Positions 43,215 through 51,760 of a stretch of 64,000 bases of DNA are shown one piece after another. Origin of the DNA: Saprospirales bacterium (lineage in GTDB: Bacteria > Bacteroidota > Bacteroidia > Chitinophagales > Saprospiraceae); contig JADJYG010000028.1 of the NCBI GenBank assembly GCA_016719895.1, positions 199,536 to 263,535 of the forward strand, read 5' to 3'. The notes below the pieces were generated by a model that saw only the letters and a list, made by a program, of their open reading frames with translations, made no database searches and was not told where the DNA came from. How positions within the stretch are numbered: position 1 is the stretch's first letter; the number at the start of each line of letters is the position of its first letter. A program made the position numbers and the translations under genes.

Positions 43215-44940
43215 TATCCGTTCAAAAAGTCCGGGTAACCCCGGGTCTGTTATAAATAATGGTTGACAAAGCAGGCATGGTATTCTTCCTGGCTACTCGG
43301 TCATAGATGAATTCATAGGCAGAGACGCCGAGTTTAATGGCTGTTTCAATAATGGACAAGAAGGCGTCTCTGAGTTGGGTACCCCAATCAGACCAGGTAT
43401 GCAGCGAGATATCTCGTTTTCGCACTACCCTTCTTGCGGCGAGTTCGGCGGCGTTGTTATGAAGCGGCAGTGCAGGATGCTCTAAGACGAGCAGCAATTG
43501 TTCTTTGTTAGAGTACGTTCGTTGAATGACCAAATCGAGTGCTCCATATTGGGTATTGGGGGTGAATATTTGGTCGAATTCAGCGCGCAGTTGAGTTTTC
43601 AGGATTTGTTGTTTTTGACTCGGCAGTTCTTTGAAATCAAGGAGTTTACGGTAGAATTCCCAGTAACGGGACTTAAAATCCTCCAGTTTTTGTTGGTGTA
43701 AAGTAATTTTGGGCTCGAGTTTGTTGTAGTAGCGTGCGTCATGAATCCAGCAAAGCGCATGGAAGCGAGCGAGTTTGCCATATTCCGGCGCATCGTCGCT
43801 CAACAACACGTCCAGAGGGGGAAAATCGGTCTGTTGTGTATAGTAAGCCAGAGCCATTATCTCGCGCAATGCACGCATCACATTTTTCTTGGCATGGATA
43901 GTGGGCGCTTTTTGCTGCATGAGACACTCGAAATCTGGCAGGCTCAGGCAAGGTTCGGCGCACATCAAGTCGCGCAGGGTCTTGCGGTCAGTTGTTCCCA
44001 CTCCGCCCTGTTTCAAATCGGGGTCAATGCCTGGGTACCACAACAGGCGGATTCCTTCGACGGGATTACCTTGCAGGGCGCGCAGGCAATCTAAACGCGA
44101 TTTACTGCCCAGGGTGTAAAACACACTAAAAAAAGAGGCCGTGATGATGTGGGTCACCTTGTTTACCCCCTTTTGGCGGTTGCCGGTACTATCCATCTGT
44201 TTAGGATCGGGCTGCTGTAGTGCCGCTCGTAAAATCGAACGCTGTTCTTCCACTGCCCAATCCTTCTGCTCAGCCAATATGTTACAAATCGTGCCGGCGC
44301 TGATCTGAACCCCCAAACTACCTAACAACCCCTCCAAGCGCCCTTCCGTCATATCCCCGTAGTGATGCAGTACGTTAATCAAAGATCGAACTCCAGCTCC
44401 GTAATGACCACTTTGTTCCCCACAAGGCCAATCGGCAGTAAACATCCGGCCTAATGACGCCGAATGCCAAGTGGCGAAACGGAAGAGTTTGTTATCTCGC
44501 TTCAGTTCTATGTCTTGCTGAATATAATCCGCGTAGCCTTTAAATATCGCATCCGCCGGTAAATCCAACGGCTCAACCCCCACTTTAATCTCCCGGTCAA
44601 TCGAAACCGGCGCTTTGTCTTCGCATTTTTTATAATTCTTTGAACCCTTCTCTTTGCCCCGGCTGGAAATATCCTGACCCGGTTTTGCCGATGGCCGAAT
44701 AAGCGGACGTGCATTGCCCCCTTTCAGCTTATTGATCGTATCTTTTAACTCCCCATTCTCCCGTCTTAACTCCTCGATTGCCTTGTGCTGCTCTTCAACA
44801 ACATTTAACAAGACCAACAGCGCAGCCCGTAACTCCTTTACATCTGTCAACCGGCCTGGATCTATGTCTTTAATCTTGTTGAGCATGATGAGCTAAGTTA
44901 TAATTCTTTGCTGGGGGTACCCGGACTTTTGAACGGATAC
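43215..44940 (-). mobile_element. IS66-family-like insertion sequence, 1726 bp
   Basis: Inverted repeats GTATCCGTTCAAAA(A)GTCCGGGTA at both ends; 8-bp direct repeat TTCTAAAA (43207-43214, 44941-44948), the length expected of IS66. It lies 21 bp from the IS4-family element. Carries only a TnpC-like transposase, no TnpA/TnpB. Confidence 0.9.
43222..44886 (-). CDS. IS66-family transposase (TnpC-like)
   Basis: 554 residues. N-terminal coiled coil (VVEEQHKAIEELRRENGELKDTINKL), basic linker, zinc-free central region, then the DDE domain: QMDSTGNRQKG (first Asp), LLSDDAPEYGKL (second Asp), CWIHDARYYNKL, and LPLHNNAAELAARRVVRKRDIS (catalytic Glu), the IS66 pattern with NN-x-AE. Looks intact. Belongs to the single-gene IS66 subgroup. 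Confidence 0.9.
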   Translation of the reverse strand: MLNKIKDIDPGRLTDVKELRAALLVLLNVVEEQHKAIEELRRENGELKDTINKLKGGNARPLIRPSAKPGQDISSRGKEKGSKNYKKCEDKAPVSIDREIKVGVEPLDLPADAIFKGYADYIQQDIELKRDNKLFRFATWHSASLGRMFTADWPCGEQSGHYGAGVRSLINVLHHYGDMTEGRLEGLLGSLGVQISAGTICNILAEQKDWAVEEQRSILRAALQQPDPKQMDSTGNRQKGVNKVTHIITASFFSVFYTLGSKSRLDCLRALQGNPVEGIRLLWYPGIDPDLKQGGVGTTDRKTLRDLMCAEPCLSLPDFECLMQQKAPTIHAKKNVMRALREIMALAYYTQQTDFPPLDVLLSDDAPEYGKLARFHALCWIHDARYYNKLEPKITLHQQKLEDFKSRYWEFYRKLLDFKELPSQKQQILKTQLRAEFDQIFTPNTQYGALDLVIQRTYSNKEQLLLVLEHPALPLHNNAAELAARRVVRKRDISLHTWSDWGTQLRDAFLSIIETAIKLGVSAYEFIYDRVARKNTMPALSTIIYNRPGVTRTF

Positions 44941-44956
44941 TTCTAAAACTACCCTT

Positions 44957-47032
44957 ATGTTAAAAATACTACGTCTAACTTGCCTGTGCTATCTGTTGAT
45001 AACCGGCGGACAATCCCTGTCGGCCCAATGCCAATCCGACGAAATAGAAATTCGGCTCATTGTCGAAACGGATAATTACGGCTATGAAACCTTCTGGTCG
45101 CTCGTGTCGGGTGGTAATGGATGCGGGGTTGCGCAGATTGCATCCGGCGGAAACGCCAACCAGGTAGGATGCAACGGCGGCGGTCAGCAGGACGCGACGA
45201 CCGCCTTCGGGTACGGCGATAACGCGACGGTGAACGCCGGCCCCTGGTGCTTAAAAACCGACTCGATCTATACCCTTCACTATGTGGACGACTACGGCGA
45301 TGGCGGCGCATCCTTTACCATTTTAATCGGCAACTACCCGGTTCATCATTTCAAAAGCAACGGAAATAGCGGTTCGTTTTATTTTAAAGTTGCCTTACCG
45401 TTCGATTACAATGCGGCACTCCTCAAAATCGGCACTTACGGCTTCAACGATCTGAAACCGACCGCTATCCACGGGCAGATGTTCAACATGGGCGCTTCGC
45501 CGATTACATCCGTCGATGTCAGTTATTCCATAGATGGAAATGCCCCCCTGACTGAAACGCTGACTGGCCTGAACGTCGAACCGTTTACATCGGCTCATTT
45601 TAGCCTCTCTGCGCCTTGGGCGCCCGCCGACACAGGCAATTATCAGCTGAGGGTATGGCTATCCAATATAAATGGAAATACTGACCTCGACCCTTTAAAC
45701 GACACACTCGGAAAAGCCGTTTATTTCCGAGCGCCGATTCCGAACCTGATTGACCGTTACCTGGTAGACTCGGTAGTTATCAAAACGGTCGGCACTTCTG
45801 CCGATGGTTTGGACAAACCCCGCGATCTGGCCTTTGCGCCTACACCTGCGCCAACCCTGTGGGTGGTGAACAAGAAAACGGAAAGTAGCGGCGGCAGCAC
45901 GGTGACGTATTTCGATGCAGGATTACCTACTCAGGATGCCCGACTGAAAAAAGACCAAAATTCCTGGCATTTCATGTCGCTGCCTACCGGCATCGCGTTC
46001 AGTTATAATGGCAATTTTGCCACTTCTCCCGGCGTGCTCGACGCCAATCACCAAGGCGGCGGCGCCCATTTCACCGGGCCGGCACTTTGGAGTAGCGATT
46101 GGTCCATATACGCCGAACCTTCCGGCGGAAACGGAAGCCACCTCGATATGCTGCACCAAAGTCCGTACAGCATGGGCATCGAGTGGGAAGAAGATAACGT
46201 ATTTTGGGTGTACGACGGCTACAACAAAAACATTGCACGCTATGATTTTGGCGAAGACCACGGACCCGGCAATGACGACCATTCCGACGGCATTGTCCAT
46301 CGGTACACCGAAATTGCGGTGAATCGCATAGACGACAATATCTCCAACCACCTGACACTCGACCGCGAAAGCGGGTGGCTCTACATCGTGGACAACGGTA
46401 ACAAACGGGTACTTCGCTTGGACATCCATTCCGGTACGCCAACCAGTAACCTGACACCATACGCCGAGCCTTTGCATGAATATAAGGCCGTGACCGGCGC
46501 CGACTGGTCGGTATACATCGACAGCCTCGACAAACCGAGCGGGGTCGCGGTCATCGGCGACTATCTGTTGGTATCCGATTACGGAACCGGCGAAATCATC
46601 TTTTACGACCGCAGCGGCGACGAAGGCGTGGAACTGGGCCGATTCGATACCGGCCCCGGCGGTATCATGGGCATTGAAATCGGCCCGGACGGGAAAATCT
46701 GGTACGTGAACACCACGCAAAACAGGGTCTATCAATTGGACTACACCCCGTTCACGGTGGCGACCAACGAACCGGGCAACGGGCCGGTATTTTCGGTGTC
46801 GCCCAATCCTACGAGCGGCGCTTTCGAGCTGCGATTTGGCGCCGGGCAGGATATTTCAAACTACCGGCTGCGTGTGATAAGCACCTTGGGACAGATTGTA
46901 TCGGACCAACCCGTTTCAGGCTCCGCATCGGTTCGTGTTGATTTGTCCGGCCAGCCGGACGGGTATTATCTCGTACAAATTGCCGACCAGAAAGGGAGCC
47001 GTATCGAGCGGGTATTGTTATCGCGCAGGTAG
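44957..47032 (+). CDS. T9SS-exported beta-propeller (NHL/SMP-30-like) protein
   Basis: 691 residues. Signal peptide 1-23 (QSLSAQ). Residues 24-150 form a Gly/Asp-rich domain (WSLVSGGNGCGV, YTLHYVDDYGDGGASFTI), 150-255 an immunoglobulin-like domain (SVDVSYSIDGNAPLTETLTG), and about 270-600 propeller-like repeats (GLDKPRDLAFAPTPAPTLWVVNK, DRESGWLYIVDNGNKRVLRLD, LDKPSGVAVIGDYLLVSDYGTGEI, IEIGPDGKIWYVNTTQNRVYQLD). The C-terminal T9SS domain starts VSPNPTSGAF. No catalytic residues identified. After removal of both IS elements its ATG lies only about 50 bp from the di-heme gene, so it belonged to that run. Confidence 0.85.
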   Translation: MLKILRLTCLCYLLITGGQSLSAQCQSDEIEIRLIVETDNYGYETFWSLVSGGNGCGVAQIASGGNANQVGCNGGGQQDATTAFGYGDNATVNAGPWCLKTDSIYTLHYVDDYGDGGASFTILIGNYPVHHFKSNGNSGSFYFKVALPFDYNAALLKIGTYGFNDLKPTAIHGQMFNMGASPITSVDVSYSIDGNAPLTETLTGLNVEPFTSAHFSLSAPWAPADTGNYQLRVWLSNINGNTDLDPLNDTLGKAVYFRAPIPNLIDRYLVDSVVIKTVGTSADGLDKPRDLAFAPTPAPTLWVVNKKTESSGGSTVTYFDAGLPTQDARLKKDQNSWHFMSLPTGIAFSYNGNFATSPGVLDANHQGGGAHFTGPALWSSDWSIYAEPSGGNGSHLDMLHQSPYSMGIEWEEDNVFWVYDGYNKNIARYDFGEDHGPGNDDHSDGIVHRYTEIAVNRIDDNISNHLTLDRESGWLYIVDNGNKRVLRLDIHSGTPTSNLTPYAEPLHEYKAVTGADWSVYIDSLDKPSGVAVIGDYLLVSDYGTGEIIFYDRSGDEGVELGRFDTGPGGIMGIEIGPDGKIWYVNTTQNRVYQLDYTPFTVATNEPGNGPVFSVSPNPTSGAFELRFGAGQDISNYRLRVISTLGQIVSDQPVSGSASVRVDLSGQPDGYYLVQIADQKGSRIERVLLSRR

Positions 47033-47089
47033 TCGTTATATTAGTTGCCGACAAGCGTTATTTTTTAAAAATTCGATACTGGACAACCC

Positions 47090-49150
47090 ATGTTATACGC
47101 TTCTTTTTTCAAAAAATACTGCTTCTTAGCACTCTTGGTTTGCATGCAAGGCGGCTTGTCGGCTCAAACACCGACCGACGAGCCGCCTTGCTTTTTCGAT
47201 GCCTTGCATCCGCCAGGCACATTGCAGGCAGCCGAGGCGCGCATCGGCGCAGCGCTCGGCCAGATGAAGGTAGCCGGTGCACCCGAAAGCAGCAACGACA
47301 TCAGGATTATCCCCGTGGTTGTACACGTCATCCACAACGGCGGCTCCGAAAACATCAGTAAAGCGCAGATCGAGCGACAAATCGAAATTCTCAATGGAGA
47401 CTACGGCAAACTGCCCGGCACCCCGGGCGATGGCGCGGGCGTGGACACGCGGGTGCGGTTTTGTTTGGCAAAAATTGACCCACAGGGGCGATGCACCGAT
47501 GGCATCGTGCGGCTGAAAACGACGCTGACCACGCACCAGCCGGTGGACAGGGCGACGTTAAGAAATCTCTCGTTTTGGGACAATACCCGCTACCTGAATA
47601 TGTACGTGGTAAAAAGCATCAGCGGTAATGTGGGTGGCTATTCTTCTTTTCCGCACTCACCGCCCGATGAAGACGGCCTTGTGGTGCGGCACAACCTGTT
47701 TGGCGACAACGGAACGGCCGCGGCCTCCGGCGGGCGGACGACGACGCACGAGGTAGGGCACTGGTTCGGGTTGTACCACACGTTCAACGGCGGCTGCGGA
47801 CAAGACACCTGCGCCGACGGCGACTATGTGTGCGATACGCCACCGGTGGCCGATCCTAATTTTGCCTGCAACTTGAACGCCAATTCCTGCGGCAACGACA
47901 ACCCCAACCTGCCCGACCAGGTACGCAACTACATGGACTACACGCCCGACGAATGCAAAAATATGTTCACCCAGGGGCAAAAAGACCGTATCACGGCCAC
48001 ACTCGACACGGTCCGTATTCTTATTTGGTCGCCTGCCAATCTGGTTGCCACCGGCTGTGACAGCGTCTACGTGGCGCCGCCGGTCTGCCCGGTTGCGGCG
48101 GATTTTGTCTCGCTGACACCCCAGGTTTGCCTCGGCGGGAAAGTTTATTTCATAGACCGCTCGCTGAACGCGGCGACTTCCTGGCAGTGGTCTTTCCCCG
48201 GCGGTACGCCTGCAAGCTCCGTTTTGCAAAACCCGACCGTGACTTACGACAGCCTGGGCACATTTTCCGTCACGCTCATTGCCGCCAACGGAAACGGCAG
48301 CGATACGCTCTTTTTAGAAAATTACATCAACGTCACCGAGCCGGGCGTCGGCCAGTCGTTGCCTTTTTCAGCCAACTTCGACGACGGGATTTTCCCGCCG
48401 ACCGGCGCGGAAATCTACAATCCCGACCTCGGCATCACCTGGGAGTTGGACTCGGCGGCAGCCCATTCGGCGCCCTATTCTGTCCGTATTGACAATTTGG
48501 TGAACATCAACTACGGTACCCGCGACGAAATCGTGCTGCCGTTCCTTGACCTGAGCACTTCTAACCCCGATTCGGCGCTGTTGCTGACTTTTTGGTGGGC
48601 TTACGCGCGCTCCGACCCGAATTATTCGGACGAACTCATCGTACAGATTTCCAAAGACTGTGGGGTGAATTACACCAACATCCTGACCAAATCGGGCGCC
48701 TCGCTCGTGACCGGCCCGACACAGACCACGCCGTTCATACCCACCGCCGCGCAATGGAAAAAAGCGACAGTCAACCTTTTCCAGTACAAAACCGAGCAGT
48801 ATGTAAAAATCCGTTTCGTAAACGTAACGGACGGCGGCAACCGGCTGTATCTCGACGATATCCAAATCAACGGCGGCTTAGTGACGGCCATCGACGAGCC
48901 GAGTCAATACGGATTGCCGCTGCGGTTGTTCCCGAATCCCGCTTTTGACCGCGTGCAGGTGTGGTCAGGCGGAGGCTGGGACGAGCCGATTCACATTCGC
49001 CTATATGACAACCTGGGCCGGTTGCTGCGCGATTATGGCGCTGAGTCTACCAGTAAGCTCAACCTCATGGGGTTACCCACCGGGTTGCTTATTGTAAAAA
49101 TAGAATCGTCGGGGCGCGTAGCGACCTTTCGGTTGGTTAAACAAAAATAG
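47090..49150 (+). CDS. M43 (pappalysin-like) metalloprotease with PKD domain and T9SS signal
   Basis: 686 residues. Signal peptide ends LSAQ. The metzincin site is H220-E221-V-G-H224-x5-H230 (HEVGHWFGLYH), with the Met-turn in NYMDYTPDECKNMF and a disulphide-rich loop CGQDTCADGDYVCDTPP, all M43. PKD domain at about 340-420 (SWQWSFPGGTPASS, PTVTYDSLGTFSVTLIAANG). A jelly-roll (choice-of-anchor J/MAM-like) domain at about 425-600. T9SS domain with LFPNPAFDRVQV at the end. Secreted surface protease; the target is unknown. Confidence 0.92.
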   Translation: MLYASFFKKYCFLALLVCMQGGLSAQTPTDEPPCFFDALHPPGTLQAAEARIGAALGQMKVAGAPESSNDIRIIPVVVHVIHNGGSENISKAQIERQIEILNGDYGKLPGTPGDGAGVDTRVRFCLAKIDPQGRCTDGIVRLKTTLTTHQPVDRATLRNLSFWDNTRYLNMYVVKSISGNVGGYSSFPHSPPDEDGLVVRHNLFGDNGTAAASGGRTTTHEVGHWFGLYHTFNGGCGQDTCADGDYVCDTPPVADPNFACNLNANSCGNDNPNLPDQVRNYMDYTPDECKNMFTQGQKDRITATLDTVRILIWSPANLVATGCDSVYVAPPVCPVAADFVSLTPQVCLGGKVYFIDRSLNAATSWQWSFPGGTPASSVLQNPTVTYDSLGTFSVTLIAANGNGSDTLFLENYINVTEPGVGQSLPFSANFDDGIFPPTGAEIYNPDLGITWELDSAAAHSAPYSVRIDNLVNINYGTRDEIVLPFLDLSTSNPDSALLLTFWWAYARSDPNYSDELIVQISKDCGVNYTNILTKSGASLVTGPTQTTPFIPTAAQWKKATVNLFQYKTEQYVKIRFVNVTDGGNRLYLDDIQINGGLVTAIDEPSQYGLPLRLFPNPAFDRVQVWSGGGWDEPIHIRLYDNLGRLLRDYGAESTSKLNLMGLPTGLLIVKIESSGRVATFRLVKQK

Positions 49151-49161
49151 TTGAAACGGCC

Positions 49162-50010
49162 ATGACAATCAAACCATTACTCGTTCCAATGCTCGCCGCT
49201 GCCCTTCTCGCATTGGCGAACTTTTCCCCGCCTCCATCCGGCCCATGCGACTCGCCTTTGGTGGGTGGGCACACCGGTGCACCGGGTGAAACCAGTTGCA
49301 CAGGTTGCCACGGCGGCACAGCCAATACCGGTCCCGGCAGCCTGACGCTCACGCTCAGCGACACCACTTTGCTGTACTCGCCCGGCGAGACGTTTGACGC
49401 GACCGTCGTGATGAAACAGGTCGGGCGCGACAAGTTCGGATTCGTCGGGCTGGCACTGAAGGATGCGGGCAACACGACCGTCGGCACGTTTACAATTGAC
49501 GATGCGGTACGCACCCGAACTTTTAGCGACGGTCCGCGCAAGTACGTCTCGCATACGCCTTGCGGCGCCGACGCCACACCGCCCGACAGCCTTTCCTGGA
49601 CCTTCCATTGGAAAGCGCCTGCAACCAACGTGGGCAATATCACCCTTTACCTCGCAGGGCTAGCCGCCAATCACAACCATGTGCTGAGCGGCGACGACAC
49701 CTACAACCTGACAATGCATCTCGTGCCGGACACAATTCTTTTGGGCGCGAAAGAGCTTGTCGCGGCGAATCGCCTTCGACTTTGGCCAAATCCGGCTACC
49801 GATGGGGTTTTCTTTGCCATCGAAGGCATAAATGACGGGCAAACGACCCACGAGGCCGAAATTTGGTCGGCAGACGGTCGTTTGCTGCGCCGCATGGCAC
49901 TGGCTCAAAACAAGTTGTCCGTGGCAGATTTGGAAGCGGGGGTTTATCGTCTGCGCGTGATGGCAGAGGATGGCACAGTGCTCGGTCATGCCTCTTTTGT
50001 GAAGCAATAA
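49162..50010 (+). CDS. Reeler-like / choice-of-anchor V protein with one CxxCH heme motif and T9SS domain
   Basis: 282 residues with an N-terminal signal (about 1-20). C46-T-G-C49-H50 is a c-type heme site at the mature N-terminus (HTGAPGETSCTGCHGG). The body (60-190) matches the choice-of-anchor V (Reeler-like) domain: SPGETFDATVVMKQVGRDKFGFVGLAL, SWTFHWKAPATNVGNITLYLAGLAANHN. T9SS domain starts LWPNPATDGVFF. A surface electron-transfer or heme protein; 11 bp after the protease gene. Confidence 0.85.
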   Translation: MTIKPLLVPMLAAALLALANFSPPPSGPCDSPLVGGHTGAPGETSCTGCHGGTANTGPGSLTLTLSDTTLLYSPGETFDATVVMKQVGRDKFGFVGLALKDAGNTTVGTFTIDDAVRTRTFSDGPRKYVSHTPCGADATPPDSLSWTFHWKAPATNVGNITLYLAGLAANHNHVLSGDDTYNLTMHLVPDTILLGAKELVAANRLRLWPNPATDGVFFAIEGINDGQTTHEAEIWSADGRLLRRMALAQNKLSVADLEAGVYRLRVMAEDGTVLGHASFVKQ

Positions 50011-50023
50011 ACCTGTTCGTATT

Positions 50024-50782
50024 ATGCGCCACACCCGCCAATACTACCTCCGCCGGTTACACCGCTACATGGGCGTGACCATAGGGATTCAATTCTTGCT
50101 CTGGACGGTCGGCGGGCTTTATTTCAGTTGGTCGGACATGGACGAGATTCACGGCGACTTTCAGCGCCGACCAGCGCTGCTGCTTGTGCCGGATACGGCT
50201 GGCTGGGTATCTCCCTCGGTGGTCATGCAGAACCTGCGAGCAGCGGGCGAGAGCCCCGACAGTATCTTCAGCCTGCGCTTAGTTCCGATATTGGACGAGG
50301 TGTGTTGGCAGCTGGTTTTTATCGAAAAAAATGCCCGGCACCGACACCCGCGAAAAGTGCGGCTGGCCGATGCGAAAACTGGCGCCCTGCGCCAAACTTT
50401 GTCGAAAGAAGAAGCGGTAGAAGTCGCCGCCCGACAGTTCAACGGTACGCCTACTTTGCTATCGGTGGCGTACCTCGATGAAACTCCTCCCGGCCACGAG
50501 TACCGGGAGAATGCCTTGCCCGCCTGGGCTGTTATCTTTGAACATCCTTCCAAAACCGTTGTGTACGTCGCCGCCGAATTGGGCACGGTGGAAAAATTCC
50601 GCAACGAAAAATGGCGGTGGTTCGACTGGCTCTGGATGCTGCACGTCATGGACTACGAAAGCCGCGACCACATTGGCAACTGGCTGCTACGGGCTTTTTC
50701 GGTGCTGGGGTTGTTGACCATCTGCTCGGGTTTTGCGTTGTTTATGGTTACTTCACCAGCACTACGCAAATTGTATAAATGA
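50024..50782 (+). CDS. PepSY-domain membrane protein
   Basis: 252 residues. TM helices at about 15-35 (YMGVTIGIQFLLWTVGGLYFSW) and near the C-terminus (LLRAFSVLGLLTICSGFALFMV). The periplasmic part contains a PepSY-like segment (VRLADAKTGALRQTLSKEEAVEVAARQF). PepSY_TM proteins accompany siderophore/metal uptake and reductases; here it probably links inner-membrane redox to the exported oxidases. Start 13 bp after the previous gene; overlaps the next gene by 4 bp. Confidence 0.8.
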   Translation: MRHTRQYYLRRLHRYMGVTIGIQFLLWTVGGLYFSWSDMDEIHGDFQRRPALLLVPDTAGWVSPSVVMQNLRAAGESPDSIFSLRLVPILDEVCWQLVFIEKNARHRHPRKVRLADAKTGALRQTLSKEEAVEVAARQFNGTPTLLSVAYLDETPPGHEYRENALPAWAVIFEHPSKTVVYVAAELGTVEKFRNEKWRWFDWLWMLHVMDYESRDHIGNWLLRAFSVLGLLTICSGFALFMVTSPALRKLYK

Positions 50783-51756
50783 TGAAATTGACTGATCGAG
50801 CCAGTAAGTTGTTCCAACAACAATTAGAAAACGATCAACTCAATCGCAATTTCAGAGGGGAAGCGGCTGAGATTATTAACGGTTTTTTACAAAATGAGGA
50901 GAAGGTAAGTGCCGATGATTTGGTATTCCTCGGCTCCTTCTTACGCAATAGCGATTGGCATAGAAAAGGGCCTTATCAAAGCAAGGATAGAAAACTGGTC
51001 AGTGCAGTTTTTGACCATTACTATCCGCGAGCAGCGCCAGGCAGGTTTTACCACTTTACCACCTTTGATAATTTTCGAAGCATCGTAGATGCCAAGGAAT
51101 TACGGCTCTGTAATCTTTTAAAAAGAAAAAGCGCTGAGTTTTTCAATATCTTTTACGACGATCATGGTTTGAAGGGATACGAGAGGAACGATACTAATGG
51201 AAAGAAATTTTGGGAGAAAATCATGCAAGAAACTTTCTATGTCTCCTTCGCCAACTGCGATACACTTACAACAGACAATGAAGCCACTCTCTGGCGAAAT
51301 TTTGCAGAGAAAGGCTTAGGAGTAAGGTTGCAATTTCAGATAACTCCCAGAGTTCCTGATTTCAGATTTGCCCATTATCGTCCTGAAGAATTAGAGGCTA
51401 AGCGATTAGTAATTAACCAATTAAGCAAGTCTATTTGGGAGCGTTTCGAAAGGGTTTTTACGGTTTCTGGTATCTCAAAAATGGGTGCGTTTTATCTGGA
51501 CTGCAATTTTCAACATGAAACCGAAGTAAGGCTAGTCTTAAAGGCTAATACTGACGATTACCCATTTCGATTTAAGCCCAGTCCATTGGATAGTAAGGTT
51601 CAGTTTATACGGCTGCCTTTTTCCAGCAAGTATGCCTCAATCCGTTTGGTCAGCGTTCAGCCAGGAATTATGAATAAAGACAAAGTCCGAGAAGTCATTT
51701 CAAAATGTAGAATTAGGCCCAAACCCACTATCCTGGATAATATTACTTCAATCTGA
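50779..51756 (+). CDS. DUF2971-like protein
   Basis: 325 residues, no signal peptide. Resembles DUF2971: FYHFTTFDNFRSIVDAKELRLCNL, QETFYVSFANCDTLTTDNEATLWRNFAEKGLGVRLQF, then KMGAFYLDCNFQHETEVRLVLK. DUF2971 proteins are often linked to defence or are of unknown activity. AT-richer codons than neighbours suggest an inserted gene, but it overlaps the PepSY stop and lies 4 bp before the oxidase, so it is read with the copper run. Confidence 0.72.
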   Translation: MMKLTDRASKLFQQQLENDQLNRNFRGEAAEIINGFLQNEEKVSADDLVFLGSFLRNSDWHRKGPYQSKDRKLVSAVFDHYYPRAAPGRFYHFTTFDNFRSIVDAKELRLCNLLKRKSAEFFNIFYDDHGLKGYERNDTNGKKFWEKIMQETFYVSFANCDTLTTDNEATLWRNFAEKGLGVRLQFQITPRVPDFRFAHYRPEELEAKRLVINQLSKSIWERFERVFTVSGISKMGAFYLDCNFQHETEVRLVLKANTDDYPFRFKPSPLDSKVQFIRLPFSSKYASIRLVSVQPGIMNKDKVREVISKCRIRPKPTILDNITSI

Positions 51757-51760
51757 TACT

